Part shown: positions 53,193 to 64,000 of the stretch, piece after piece
Numbering within the stretch: position 1 is the stretch's first letter
Layout of the letters: every line of letters starts with the position of its first letter
Source of the DNA: Rhytidiadelphus loreus
Lineage: Eukaryota > Streptophyta > Bryopsida > Hypnales > Hylocomiaceae
Direction of reading: 5' to 3'
DNA length: 64,000 bases
NCBI GenBank assembly: GCA_947034895.1
Contig: OX344762.1
Location: 88,592,981 to 88,656,980, forward strand
Translations under genes and position numbers: made by a program
Notes under the pieces: generated by a model
Told to the model about the DNA's origin: nothing
Database searches by the model: none
What the model saw: only the letters and a program-made list of their open reading frames with translations

Positions 53193-56100
53193 TATGGATT
53201 GTTTATAAATTTATAAAACTAATGAATGGATTTTAAAAACAAACCATTCTAAACAAATTCTAGGTGAACAAGGCAAATAATATATTCTACAGTTCTTCCT
53301 ACCTTCCTTATATACTAATTTTTTTAAGTGAAAATAATCTTTTACATTATAGCTCTTTTACTTTTTCAGAAAGTTAAAGGAAACATAATTATTGTTTTTT
53401 TGTTTCTTTTAAATGTAAGAGGAACTATTATTATATTTCTTCTACTTTATTAAGCTTAGAAATAAAATTCTTTTAGTTTTTTGCATAATACTTCTAAAAT
53501 ACCTTATACACATTATTCCCTAGGTCAAAATGTATCTTGTCCATCATTTTAATTGTACATAAAAATTATAAGATTTACTTTCATCTAAATCCAAAAGTGG
53601 ACAATTAAAACTACATTTTCCAAAACATATGTAATAATTCAATTTGACATGCTAATATCTAAGCTATTCTTTTTAGACTTGAAAGATGAAACCTTTGTGA
53701 ATGTTTTTTGGAACAATGCAAAAAAAGAATGAAAATATTCATTGTATGCAATTCTTGATTTTTGATTCCTTGAAAACAACATGTAATATACATTATTCAC
53801 TACAACACTTTCCCCATTTAGTGCCTTGTCTTTCATCAAGTACTACCTTCCATTTCATAATTACTGTAAAATAAAATGTGAAAGTTATTTGTTTAAACCT
53901 TCAAGTATGAAGGCATGTTTTGCTTTATAAACCACTTACAATCTCAATCATAGTCATCTAGAAGAAGTCTACTACACAAACTTTCATGTATAATTTATGA
54001 AGAACACTATTTACATGTAGTCTAGCATGTAGTATCTAAGGTGGGTCCAAAAGGGTGAAAATCTAAGTTCCTAGGGGTAAAAATAAAATCTTGCCTACAA
54101 TTCTTACCATATCCAAGGTATTTTCTAGAGCTCCCCTACCTAATTTAGTGTCTCTAATTGCAAATATGAATTTAGAATCTGCAATAAAAATTTATTGCAT
54201 TTTTGTGATCGTATTTAATGTCCCATGTATTCTATGTGAAGAATTGTGGTTGAAAATTATCAAAAAATATAATTATGATAGAAGGACAACATATTCAGGC
54301 TATTTATTTCATAATGTCCGATTTTTTAGGTACTTCAACCAAATTATGATTTTCAAAGATTATTAGTTGATTAAAACTTCTTCAGAAAATATAAATAGAA
54401 TATAATTATCATTACTTACATATACATTTAATACAAACTTAGTTTAATTCTTAAGAAGATTTGGTGCATTTCGGACAAAAACTAACCTACATGAAACTTT
54501 CTTAAAACACTAATAAATTGTTTGCTCTTCTTCAAATTTTGATAGATTTGATTGTAGGATCTTCTAGTCAATATTTATATGTTATCAAGTAATCTTTTTT
54601 AGCTTGGTATAAAGGGCGTCTTCAACAAGTGTCATTAGAATTTTTTAATAGAGTGTTTTAACTTGCTAAATCCATTTCCATACTAAATTAGCATTGTTGT
54701 ACAATGCTTTTAGGTTGCAAATTTGAAACAATGTTCATTGATCAATTTGGAATGCTATGATTGGCTTGAAGACTCTCAATATTGCAACAAATCCTAGGTG
54801 GATTTTACAACCATTCCTATATTGGAAATGGATAGGTCTACTTGAATAGAATGGGTTGAACAAAATTTTCAACTAAAAAATTCATAGTACTTATGTTTTG
54901 AGAAATAAAAATCTAATCAATTATCAAAATCTTATGCATTATACTTTGCACATGGAAATTTTTTCTACACAAGATAAACTTTGAGTGTTAATTTCTTAAA
55001 AGTTTTAGAATAAGAAATGTAAGTAATTCATAAATCATGATGCTTGAATTTAAGTCTTTCCAATAATTAAGTCTTACCTTTCCATCTTTCTATTCTAAAA
55101 TTTGAATGTCCTATAACTTGTAGTTTTCCATCTTGTATTCAAAAAATTAATTGAGAACATGTATAAAGTAATTCAACAAAGTATGGTTCATATTCATACT
55201 AAATTAAACTAGTAAGTTGAAAGAAATAAGATGAGATTGAAAAAATTGAAAATTGAAAAATTGAATTGAAGTACTTTATTCTTTATATTTTTGGAACTTA
55301 TGGTATTGTTAAGTACATTTCATGATTGAAAATAGGCTTATCTAAAATGTGTATTTAAAATTCATTACATCACTGAAAACATCCATATAAAATGTGTCTA
55401 CTTTAGGATGTACATGCAATGTATAAAAGGATTTTTATAGGAGATACTTAAAAATAAAATACCCTAAATTACAAAGTTCTCTCCAAATGATTTTAAAATG
55501 AGTGAGAGTAAGGATCTTCAATTCTCTACAAATTAATTTATTAGACAAGATATACATCACAATAGACAATAGAATAGCCTTAATGTGGACATGAATGTTA
55601 ATAAAAAAATTTGGGCCCCACATCAAATATAGGTATAGAAATTCAAATAAAACTTTATCTTTTACATTGTGTCCATGTCTTTTACATTCTATATGCATGT
55701 ATACATATATACATACATATATACTAACTATAGTTATAGTTAATTAATTGTAGTTACAATTGCATTTGTAGTTATAGCTATAGTTATAACTATAATTATA
55801 GGTTTTATACTAAAGTATTCTCTTACACTTAATTAATTTTGGATCATCATTTTATTTTTTATATTGTTTTTCTTGGTATAAATTGTATGCATTGTGATGA
55901 GTTGCATCCACAATGTCCCCTTATACCTAAAAGTTATTTATTGTAGGTAGTCATGAATTATTGTTTTGCTTTAAATTTGCAAAATTGTCCATACTTTGTA
56001 AGTAAAAGGTATGTATTGTAATGAGTTGTATCCAAAGCGTTTCCTTGCATCCAAAGTTATTAATAGGAGAGAATTAGGAATTATTATTTAACTTTGGATT

Positions 56101-56311
56101 GTATTGTTCATATTTGCAAGTTCATATAAACAAAAGCAATCCCAATTGACTTTAATACAATGAAAATTAGAAGTAGATATAACTAATGGTAGTGTTAGAG
56201 TGGTTTTTTTTAAAATTATTTTGTGAAAGAGCAATAATAAAGCATTGGTAGCAACTGGAAGATGAAAACTTGTATGAATGCATTGTAAATTGAATTTCAT
56301 AAGAAATTTGA
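53193..56311. other. AT-rich intergenic DNA
   Basis: No gene is supported. Near 54055-54200 there is a diverged copy of the Mutator-like 230-bp core (aggggtaaaaat, cctaatttagtgtctct, attgcaaatatgaatttag). An AT palindrome cluster occupies 55690-55805. Otherwise only short composition-driven frames. Confidence 0.55.
55690..55805. repeat. AT-rich palindromic cluster
   Basis: Alternating tata/atac tracts and repeated words ctatagttatag, tgtagttacaattg and tatagttataact. These could extrude cruciforms; no gene or element ends are linked to them. Confidence 0.6.
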
Positions 56312-57493
56312 TCAAACATTCAAATTGAAGTTTGTACATTCACCTTGTATTTTTGAAACTACATTTATACTATCATGAGTGAAATTAGGACTATCATATC
56401 TTTGGCTGTATCCATCGTAACCATGGAATATACTATTTGATGGTGAGTAACAATCCTCATGATGTTGATATTCTCTACCCATGAAATCACTTGGAGAGTC
56501 TTGCCGAATTGGAGATTGTTGCCGCATTGCACCAAACCCTAAACCTATTGCAGCTCAAATGAAGTTTAGAGCACCCGCTCCAATATTGTTACTATCAAAT
56601 TCAACCCTATTCCTATGAAGCATGGGTATTGTGGAAATCTCTAGAGAAATGTGAGCATTTTGAGCACCATCAAGACTTGATGAAGGGGTTGAGGAATGAG
56701 AAACTATACCTATGGGGCTGTGTTGCCCATGATTTGTAGATGGGGATGTAGTGGTTTGAGCAGGTGGTGGAATTGATGGCACCTCTACCAATCTATTTCA
56801 AATTTGAGCAATTTCTTCTTGTTTCCATAGCAGTATAAACTCTCAAGCAAGTGGACAAGTTGACTCTAGCATGGAAAACAACACAAGCGTAGATTGATCA
56901 ACCAAAATTTAAGACTTCATTCTTGCAGCAATTGCCATTTCTTTGGTTGCCTTTGCTTGTTGATGCGTAGCATTCTCCTTCATTTTGTCTATTTTTTGCT
57001 CATTCTTTGTAGCTCAATTGTCGCATAGCTGTTTTAGTGCTCGGAATTCTTCAGCCTCCACCACTACACAATCATCTCCCTCGGCCAATTTTTGATCAAC
57101 ACCCACAATGCATGAATTTGGAGCAAGGCGCTTCATCACTCCAACCTCAATTTGTCTTCTCGCCTCTTTTCGTGTCTCTCTCCAACATGGAATGTCCTTC
57201 AAAATCTTCCAAGTGTGAACGTAAGCAAAACCAATTCCTTTCGGGAACTTCAACTTATAGAGTTCCAAAGCATGTAATAAAACATCTTCCAAGCTTATTC
57301 CAGATTCCCTTAAATTGTATACGGTCCTGTAAATGCCCACAAATGTTTGATAGCCAACCACTTGGTTTCCAATGATCTTATCGGCTGGTACCCTCCACCC
57401 TCTAACTTGTTTGTGTTGTAATGCTCTGTAATGCGCCTTCAAAAATTTCCACTCTTTTGTTTGGTTCTTTGCTTTAGATCTTGCAAAACACAT
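56312..57493 (-). pseudogene. Harbinger/NAM-associated ORF1-like gene broken by stops
   Basis: One reading frame runs from an ATG at 57493 to 56312 (394 codons) and is interrupted only by in-frame stops; no frameshift is needed. The first 159 codons read YQTFVGIYRTVYNLRESGIS, LEDVLLHALELYKLKFPKG and AYVHTWKILKDIPCW, the pattern (helix, ...DV...A..LY, ...F...H.W..L...P.W) of the Myb-like/NAM-associated C-terminal proteins related to ORF1 of PIF/Harbinger transposons. After the stops come a coiled-coil-like KMKENATHQQAKATKEMAI stretch and a Ser/Pro/Gln-rich tail (VPSIPPPAQTTTSPS). Most stops are TGA or TAA where CGA or CAA would keep the frame, as expected from deamination of methylated cytosine. 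No transposase partner was found nearby. Confidence 0.6.
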
Positions 57494-59066
57494 CCACAGA
57501 GGCCATAGTCTCTATTGACTAAGATAATGTGAGTATAAAACTACTCTTTACAAACACCCTTTGTTGCTAAGCAAATGTGAATATGATGTAATGAACGACA
57601 GAATTTGTAGTATGATGGAATGTTAGTGTGGAGCCATTTGCTACTAAATAAGCACGGAAAGCACGGAATGCTGTTGCCAAGATTGTAAGAACCAACTAGT
57701 GATGATGCTCTTGGTCCCCATGGGATTTTGAATCCATGCTAATTTTTCCCCTCTTCTAATTTTGTAGAAAAGTTCTTTGTGATGAAAGGTGCACAAACTT
57801 TTTTTTTGTAGCGTTCCAACTCACAACAAAAAAGATATTGAATTTCAAAGTTTTTATGAATCATAAAATTATAAAATTGTTTTTACTTTTTTTTATTATA
57901 CTGTAACAACTGCACATGTTACACTAGTTAAGTACATAAGTGATGTATGCTTGTCCAAAAATGAGTCTCCATTGTACTTCAAGGTTGCCAAAATACACAT
58001 CCTTCTCCCAACACAAAGTCCAACTTGAATGCTCCCCAACCAACTGGGCCTCTTCCCTTCTTCCCCCGTCTTTCCAAAGGGTCTGCTTACATGTAAATCT
58101 GGTGGGCATGCTTACTGCTAATTCAAGCAAGAAGCCAAAAGTGGCTCCGTCGATTGTCTTGTTAGGGTGGGCAAGCGGGAAAGGAGGAGTTGAAGTTTCA
58201 CCAATATCAGTGGACAACCTCATTGGTGGAGACTAGTCAATTTTGAGAGAATCTAATACATGTGAATTTCCTATTGTATCCTTCTCCACATGAAAGTGCA
58301 ATTGACTATTTTTTCCTACAGCACCTGCTGTGAAAGTTCCCCAATGACTGATACACGTAAGAAGGCCCTTTTAGTCCCCATATGATTTTTGAAGCCGCGC
58401 TAATTTTGTCAACTACTCTAATTTTGCACCGTCCCTCCCTCTCCCTCCCCCTCCCAAACCAAATAGGACTTCCTAGTAGCTTTAGCAATGCCCCTTCTGT
58501 CAGTCGGTCGGTCGGTCGGTCCACAGCCAAAGGAAGAGACCTCGTATTGGGTAAACCTCCCATTGGGTGCACTTGCTTTAGCTCTGTGGAAAGCCAGCGT
58601 GGGACCCACCACTACTACGCTACTGTAGTGAGTAAGACCCACTAAAGGTGTGACTAGACTTACTATTAGAATAATAATAAATTGGTAAGAAGCTCCACTG
58701 GCATGATGCCCCGCCCACTTGCAAGATCTGTCGGTATCGATGCCGATGAACTGGAGGAGTCGGTTAGTTGCGACTGACTTGCGACAAAGGGGAACTCACG
58801 GGTAACTTACTAGTAAATTAATGTAACTCACCAGTCACCACCCAAATTCTTGGAGGGCGTCCTGGAAGTCCTGTCCTGGACTGTACTGCACCAAACTTAT
58901 TTACTGCCGTGCAGGTGAGAGTGAGAGTGGACTCTCCAATCATGCAAGTTTTAATGTTTTTAAATTTTTTGAAAATCATGCATGCATCCGTTTCATTTGT
59001 TCAAATTTTAAAAAAAAAAAATCATGCATGCAACAAAAATTTATCTTATCTAATCTAATAACCTTG
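57494..59066. other. Mixed intergenic DNA with a partial direct repeat
   Basis: ggtccccatgggattttgaa...catgctaatttt at about 57714 recurs at about 58374 as agtccccatatgatttttgaag...gcgctaatttt, so a roughly 650-base block is bordered by related sequences. Frames on both strands at 57924-58236 overlap each other and resemble nothing I know. A CGGT repeat lies at 58501-58521. Confidence 0.4.
58501..58521. repeat. (CGGT)n microsatellite
   Basis: cagtcggtcggtcggtcggt followed by cc: about four to five CGGT units in a GC-richer patch. Confidence 0.85.
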
Positions 59067-59075
59067 CCTACGAGG

Positions 59076-59304
59076 ATCGGGGTGGATTGACCCCCTCGCT
59101 CGGCATTACCAGGGGTGCATGTAAAAATAAAAATAAACCCTATTTTGGGCCGTTCTAGGGTATACTCTTGACCTCCCTTGACTAATTTGGGGTCTTTGAT
59201 CGCAAAAATGAATTAAAAATTTGCAAAAAAATTCATGTGCGGAAAATATATAATTCAAGGGTTGGCCCGTAGGGCCGAGCAAGGGGGTCAAATCCACCTC
59301 GTCC
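59076..59304 (+). mobile_element. Mutator-like MITE with perfect 9-bp target duplication (229 bp)
   Basis: cctacgagg flanks it exactly at 59067-59075 and 59305-59313. Inverted tips are ggtggattgaccccctcgct on the left and gcaagggggtcaaatccacc on the right. The interior (tattttgggccgttct, tcttgacctc, gaattaaaaatttgc, attcatgtgcggaaa) matches 17564-17785 closely. Among the youngest elements of this family in the window. Confidence 0.85.
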
Positions 59305-59439
59305 CCTACGAGGCACTGAAAGAACCAAATGAATGGACTGCCCATGCTTATGGTAACTAACACATGTAATCGCACGAATAAGCAATTGAGCATGGTTCCC
59401 ATTATTATATTGGAATTTTTTTCATGGGGTTATGTTGGT

Positions 59440-59608
59440 AGTGAAAAAGGAATTTTAGATTCTCTTAGAATGCATTTTTTGGACACCATATGAATAAACT
59501 ATGAATTTTCAAAGTGCTGAAAATAGGTGTTCCTAAAAGCGATCATAGAATCTCATGAATAGTGGGAGTACATTTGAGGCAAGAATCTCTAGTGTGCGAT
59601 TTTAGGAA
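59440..59608 (-). repeat. Dispersed repeat, inverted copy of 2990-3165
   Basis: gattctcttagaatgcattt, gaattttcaaagtgc and tctcatgaatagtgggagt are reverse complements of words in 2990-3165. It directly precedes copy 2 of the 930-bp TTAA element. Confidence 0.6.
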
Positions 59609-59617
59609 GCGTGTGAT

Positions 59618-60548
59618 ATAACCCCTAAAGTCCCAAGGCCATTTTTTTGTCAGAAAAAACTCAAAACTGCCATTTTTACCCTGTTTGTCCAAAAAAACAA
59701 AAACAAAACTTTTTGGGAACTCAACCGTAGGATCTTCAACTTTACTTGTTTGAGATTATGTGGTAAAAATTGTATGAATTTTTGACCGTATAGATTGAGA
59801 GATATGAGCATTCAAAGTTGAAAAAGCAAGTTTTTTTGAACACTAGACTACAATTTCAGATGACTTTGATTGCTATTTTTGGAAAAATGTGCACTATGGA
59901 ATTTGAACTTAAAATTTATTGTGTTGAATGATTGAGTTGGGAGTGTAGGAAAAAAATTTCAAAAAATAACAACTTGATTTTCATACTTCAAAAAATTGTC
60001 AAGTAGAAGTAGGTTCAAGATTGAAAGAAAAACTAAATTGATAATAGCTCTTAGATGGGATTGAAATACAATAATTCCAATGGCAAGATTGTTCTAGGAA
60101 GAAAACTTAATCTTTTAAAATAAAAAAATTTGAGAAAATTTGAAAATTGCATTCTGAAATGAATCCTATAAGTTATTTTTTCAAAAAGATGTTTAAATTG
60201 CCCAAAAAATAAGATTGTTCTTAACTTTCACATCACTAATCAAAATGGAATGAATCAAGGCTTCAAATGTAGACAAAAACATAATCTTTGAGAAAGAAAA
60301 TTTAAAAAAAATTATTTTGAATTTTTGCAATATTTTTTGTATTGCCTGCCCAATTCAGTTCTAGGCTTTTTGTGGTATAACTTTTGCTTCCAGGCACCGA
60401 TTGAAATAAAAATTATATTTTGACAAAGCTTATCAGATTTTCTATCTTCAAAAAATGTTTCAAAAAATTAGGGTAAAATTTCAGCTCATAGGAACTTGCC
60501 CGAATTCCAAATTGTCCCCCGAGGGGACAATGGGACTTTAGGGGTTAA
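59618..60548 (+). mobile_element. TTAA-bounded non-autonomous element, copy 2 (about 930 bp)
   Basis: Almost the same sequence as 4229-5160, in the same orientation, including the terminal cccctaaagtcccaaggcca and gggacaatgggactttagggg. The right flank is TTAA; the left is ATAA, one base different from the expected target. Small differences throughout show that it is an independent insertion rather than an assembly duplicate. Confidence 0.75.
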
Positions 60549-61553
60549 GGTGTGGTTACCTTGGGGATTTTGGGGGATTTAACCCCTTGGTGACTCAATC
60601 CTTTCTTGAATTTTGGGCATGTTTTTGCTTATATCTTTACAAATGTATTAATATTGTTTACCTCAATTTCATGAAATTCATCATGCACAAAGTGTTTTCT
60701 TCTAAGATTCAAGCATTGGTTTAGATGAATGAGAAGTTTTGTATTCAAAAAAAATTCCTAAAACCTCTCTCTTCATCGTTTAGATTTTGGATGTTAGAGT
60801 GCCAAGGGGTCAAGAGTGCCTAAGAGCATCCCATGTTGTCCTCAAAAAGATTGCCTCCAATGCCAATTGTGGTAGTCCCTATTGTTTCAAAATGAATTCT
60901 AATCCCCTAGCCCGCAGAATTTTGAGCATTTGCTTGCTATATTGACTCTCTTTGGAAGGCTCACCAAGTGGAAAAAAACAAGGGAGATATATTCCAATCA
61001 TTGTACTTTTAAAAAATGAGGGAGGTCTACGGTCCAATTAAATGTATTCATTCACCTTTGGTCAAATGAGGTGTTGCAACCTTTTACATGGGTTCTTCAA
61101 GCCAACACACCTACCAATCGGTGTAAAGGGCCTTTCAAAACAATTTTCGAGGTCTAAAAATTAAAAGGATGATAGGGGATGCCCTAAGAGTTAACAAAGT
61201 TATGAAACTCCAATGATTGTATATTGTTGAGCCCTATTGTACCCACAATAACTAAATCAAAAATATTTATATGACTCTCTATAACATTCTTAGCCTTGTA
61301 ATGATGCCAAGGAGTAAAATTGTCTAAGAAATTTTAGAGATGAAAAATGCACCTATTCATCCAAAAATGTGATTTTTTTTTGGCTAACTACCTTGGTAAT
61401 AGGGTGATGTCATCATAGGGTTAAACCCTTGCTAGGTCCTTCCATATCTTTCTAAACCTTCACTAAGGGATTCCTTGCCTTCCATGACATGTGAAATAGC
61501 CCCCCAATATCAAAAGTTGTGGCAACTAGCAAGCCCTAGTGTCCTCTCAATTA

Positions 61554-62039
61554 TTCCCTCCACCCCTATAATACTAGTCTTTTGTAGTAGTGAAAATATC
61601 AAGAATTTGGAAACAAATTTTTAGTGCATATTATAGTCAAATGACTCTATATTGAATGTGCAATTTCAATCCTTTCAAGTGCAAAACACTTAAACACCAC
61701 TATTAATTACAATCAAGGAAAGATTAGAAGGTAGGAGGTTGCAATAAATACAAAGAGCCACACATAAATAATGATAGGCTTTATATACAATGAAGACTTC
61801 CTTTGCAACTACTTTGCCTTCTTTATGTGTTTATATTTTTATAAGAACCACTTGGAATTCAATAGATATACTGAAAAGTTAAATGACTTTGTGTCTTTGA
61901 CCCAATCAACTTCAATTGCTATAAAAAAAATTCAATTTTTATAATTTAAATTAGGTCTAAAGTATGTTGCTAAAGGAGACAAGTAATTTGGGACAAATAA
62001 AATAAACAAAAGGGGTTAGTGTTATAAGAATGGAGGAAG
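61554..62039. mobile_element. Stowaway-like element (486 bp)
   Basis: TA-ttccctccacccctataata at the left and a complementary gttataagaatggaggaag-TA at the right. The CCTCC tips with TA on both sides fit Tc1/mariner Stowaway elements, though the length is above the usual 100-300 bp. Non-coding. Confidence 0.55.
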
Positions 62040-62188
62040 TAAACTTTTACTCTCCCCCCCTATCTTGAGAGAAGTCATCTCTTCCCATGATTACAAGGGA
62101 TACATGATAAGTATTTAACCTAATTTTGTCATCCACTCAATGGAACTACCTACAAGATTACTTCATTAGGTTGGTTGCAACCTACACT

Positions 62189-62770
62189 CAGGGGTGCACT
62201 ACAAAGGAAGTTCATAGGTGAGGAGCGACCAAATTTTGACCCCCCTATATTATATCCTAATATTTTTTTCTAAAAAATAAAAATAAAAATAGATTTTCCT
62301 ACTTTGAAAGTTTATTTTCTGAATTATTGGTATTTTTTATGTTAATAATAATTAGTGACAAATTTTTGAAGAAAAAAGAAACGATGTAAAGCTAAAAATA
62401 CTTTCACACCCCTATATTATATAAGAAAAAATAATTTAATGAAATTTTTTTTCTATAAAATCGCTTTCTATTGAAAGTTTATTTTGGCTAAATATTGATA
62501 CAAATAGTCATCTTCATGTGATCTCTATAAATATTTTAGTTGAAAAACATGCCATTTTAGTTCATTTTTCAATCCTTTCTAGACAATATATTACATATTA
62601 TTTAGGATTGAAAATTTTGACAATAGAAACCTATAGACATTATTAAACAAAGCTCAAAATTGTATGTTGAAATTATAGTTTATTAGAAAGTAATTAGGAA
62701 AAGTAGAAATGGGTTTTTAGGGTTTGGTCACTCCTCACCCATGAACTTCATTTGTAGTACACCCCCCAGA
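62189..62770 (+). mobile_element. Mutator-like MITE with 10-bp target duplication (582 bp)
   Basis: aacctacact flanks it at 62179-62188 and 62771-62780. Inverted ends of about 43 bases begin ggggtgcactacaaagg on the left and end with cctcacccatgaacttcat and gtagtacacccccc on the right. The interior matches 11512-12062 directly and 20456-21037 in reverse; its length equals that of the 20456 copy. Its terminal sequence differs from both. Confidence 0.8.
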
Positions 62771-63844
62771 AACCTACACTCCACAATTAATTCTTGGAAG
62801 TCAAGCTCTTTGTGCACTCCTGTCTATTTTGACACAATTTTGATTCTTAAACCATTTTTGAAAATGACTATCAAATTTCAAAGGAACAAGTTTTAGACTT
62901 ACAATTAAATAATGGAAAGATTGAAGCCATTTAAATTTTCCCAAAAAAATTATCTTGAAGATATAAAATTTTGAAACTTCTAATTTAATAATACTTTGAT
63001 TGAATAACAACAATACTTTGAGGTTCAAAAAATTTCAATTTCAATTCTATATTTGAGTTTTCATTATAAAATCTACCCAAGGATTTGGACTCTAAGCCAC
63101 ATCCCAAAACCAAAATAAATAAATAAAGCTTTAATGTATAGAAATAATTAACCCTCTAAAAAAATTATAAATGATTAGAAACCCGATTATCTAAACATAA
63201 AAATATTTGATTCTTTCATTTCAAAAATTATTTTGTGAGAAAAATTTAGAACTCAAACTTTCACAAACTTTTTTTTTCCCCTTTTGGGGATTTTGGAGTG
63301 CATTAAGACAATTAGATAGTGCATTGGTCATTTTCTAAAAGTTTCATTTAAACTATTAAAAAAACTTTTTTTCAAATTAAAAAGAAAACTTCAAATAATT
63401 GATAAAGTGTTTTGTTTATATAAATATTCTTTTGCATATATATTCATAGTTTAATGGGTGCTATTTTGAAAATTTGAAAATTCCAAAGATCAATGAAATG
63501 TAGTATATTGCAATGTAAAAACTAGTGCACCTTACCATGCACATGTCCATTACTAAGCCTTAGCAACCCCAAGCATTAGGACATTGCGCTTTTGTAAGGG
63601 ACATGTTAGTGTATGGTTTGGCATGGACTCCCTTCCTTTGCCAATTTAATGCCAATAAACTTAAGAAAATCATAGGAAATTCATTTCTTGTTGGAATAGC
63701 TTAATTCTACTTACAAATGGCTTTTGTCCAACTTTTCAATTCCTAAAAAATGCATGAACTAACATTTTCAAAGGTTACCTAGGTAGAAAACAACAACATT
63801 TTTTGTGAGTCTAGAAATGCAAACCTATGAGCCTTGAGCCTAGG

Positions 63845-64000
63845 TGTAAATAGGTACTTTACAACCATTGAAGGTGCCTATAACATACATATCCTATAAC
63901 CATGAAAGGTGTTTATAACATAGGTACTTACAACATAGGCACTTACAATGTAGATACCTATAACATAGATACCCTATAACCATGGAAGGTGCCTATAATA
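63845..64000. repeat. TATAACAT repeat block at the edge
   Basis: Words cctataaccatgaaaggtg and ataacataggtacttacaac repeat several times and run off the window. An inverted related block is at 31085-31212. Confidence 0.65.

Larger units (their letters stand above)
60549..64000. other. AT-rich DNA to the window edge
   Basis: No gene is supported in the last 3.4 kb. It contains a Stowaway-like element (61554-62039), a Mutator-like element (62189-62770) and a TATAACAT-type repeat block at the edge (63845-64000). The stretch from 62771 to 63844 shows nothing recognisable. Confidence 0.6.

Noticed and set aside
57924..58572. Frames of 88-99 codons on both strands near 58 kb.
   Set aside because: They overlap each other, and no domain or repeat protein could be recognised; one reads through a CGGT repeat.

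Overview
The window looks like nuclear DNA from a land plant. Genes carry many short GT-AG introns, plant telo-box motifs (AAACCCTA) sit near genes, and the two largest proteins belong to plant wall/receptor families (an LRR-extensin and an LRR receptor kinase). A C-type lectin domain in a wall protein, a possible TET/JBP-like dioxygenase relic and AT-rich DNA full of small transposons make me lean towards a non-flowering plant (bryophyte or lycophyte). That is inference only.

Layout. 1-2.7 kb: mid-GC flank with a telo-box and no resolved gene. 2.7-22.7 kb: AT-rich, repeat-dominated DNA with decayed non-autonomous transposons, interrupted by GC-richer islands without clear genes (12.3-13.6, 16.9-17.3, 18.6-19.25 kb). 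22.7-28 kb: a GC-rich 5' region and a two-exon plus-strand gene for a 642-residue secreted protein: signal peptide, LRX-type LRRs, short extensin (Ser-Pro4) stalk, complete C-type lectin domain and a Cys-rich EGF-like tail. I do not know this architecture; it is the main finding. 28-33.7 kb: AT-rich repeats. 33.7-35.7 kb: a six-exon plus-strand gene for a 213-residue protein like Arabidopsis At5g43822 and perhaps animal C1orf109/AIRIM (ribosome maturation), with a telo-box upstream. 36-38 kb: small transposons, one nested in an older repeat. 39-47.1 kb: a 22-exon minus-strand LRR receptor kinase with all catalytic motifs, but no in-frame ATG in its first recognisable exon. 49.5-64 kb: AT-rich DNA with two protein-coding relics (a possible TET/JBP-like 2OG-Fe(II) dioxygenase and a Harbinger/NAM-associated ORF1-like protein) and many more small elements.

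The transposon fraction sorts into recurring families: (a) elements bounded by TTAA (about 930 bp and 511 bp); (b) Mutator-like elements with 9-10 bp target duplications (582 bp, about 230 bp and 181 bp); (c) TA-flanked elements beginning CACTAAA; (d) Stowaway-like elements with CTCC ends. Several pairs or trios lie inside this one window, so ends, target duplications and one empty site can be read directly.

The intact genes fit ordinary cell biology: two apoplast-facing LRR proteins (a wall-anchored LRX-lectin and a receptor kinase) and one putative ribosome-assembly factor. Nothing shows that they act in one pathway.
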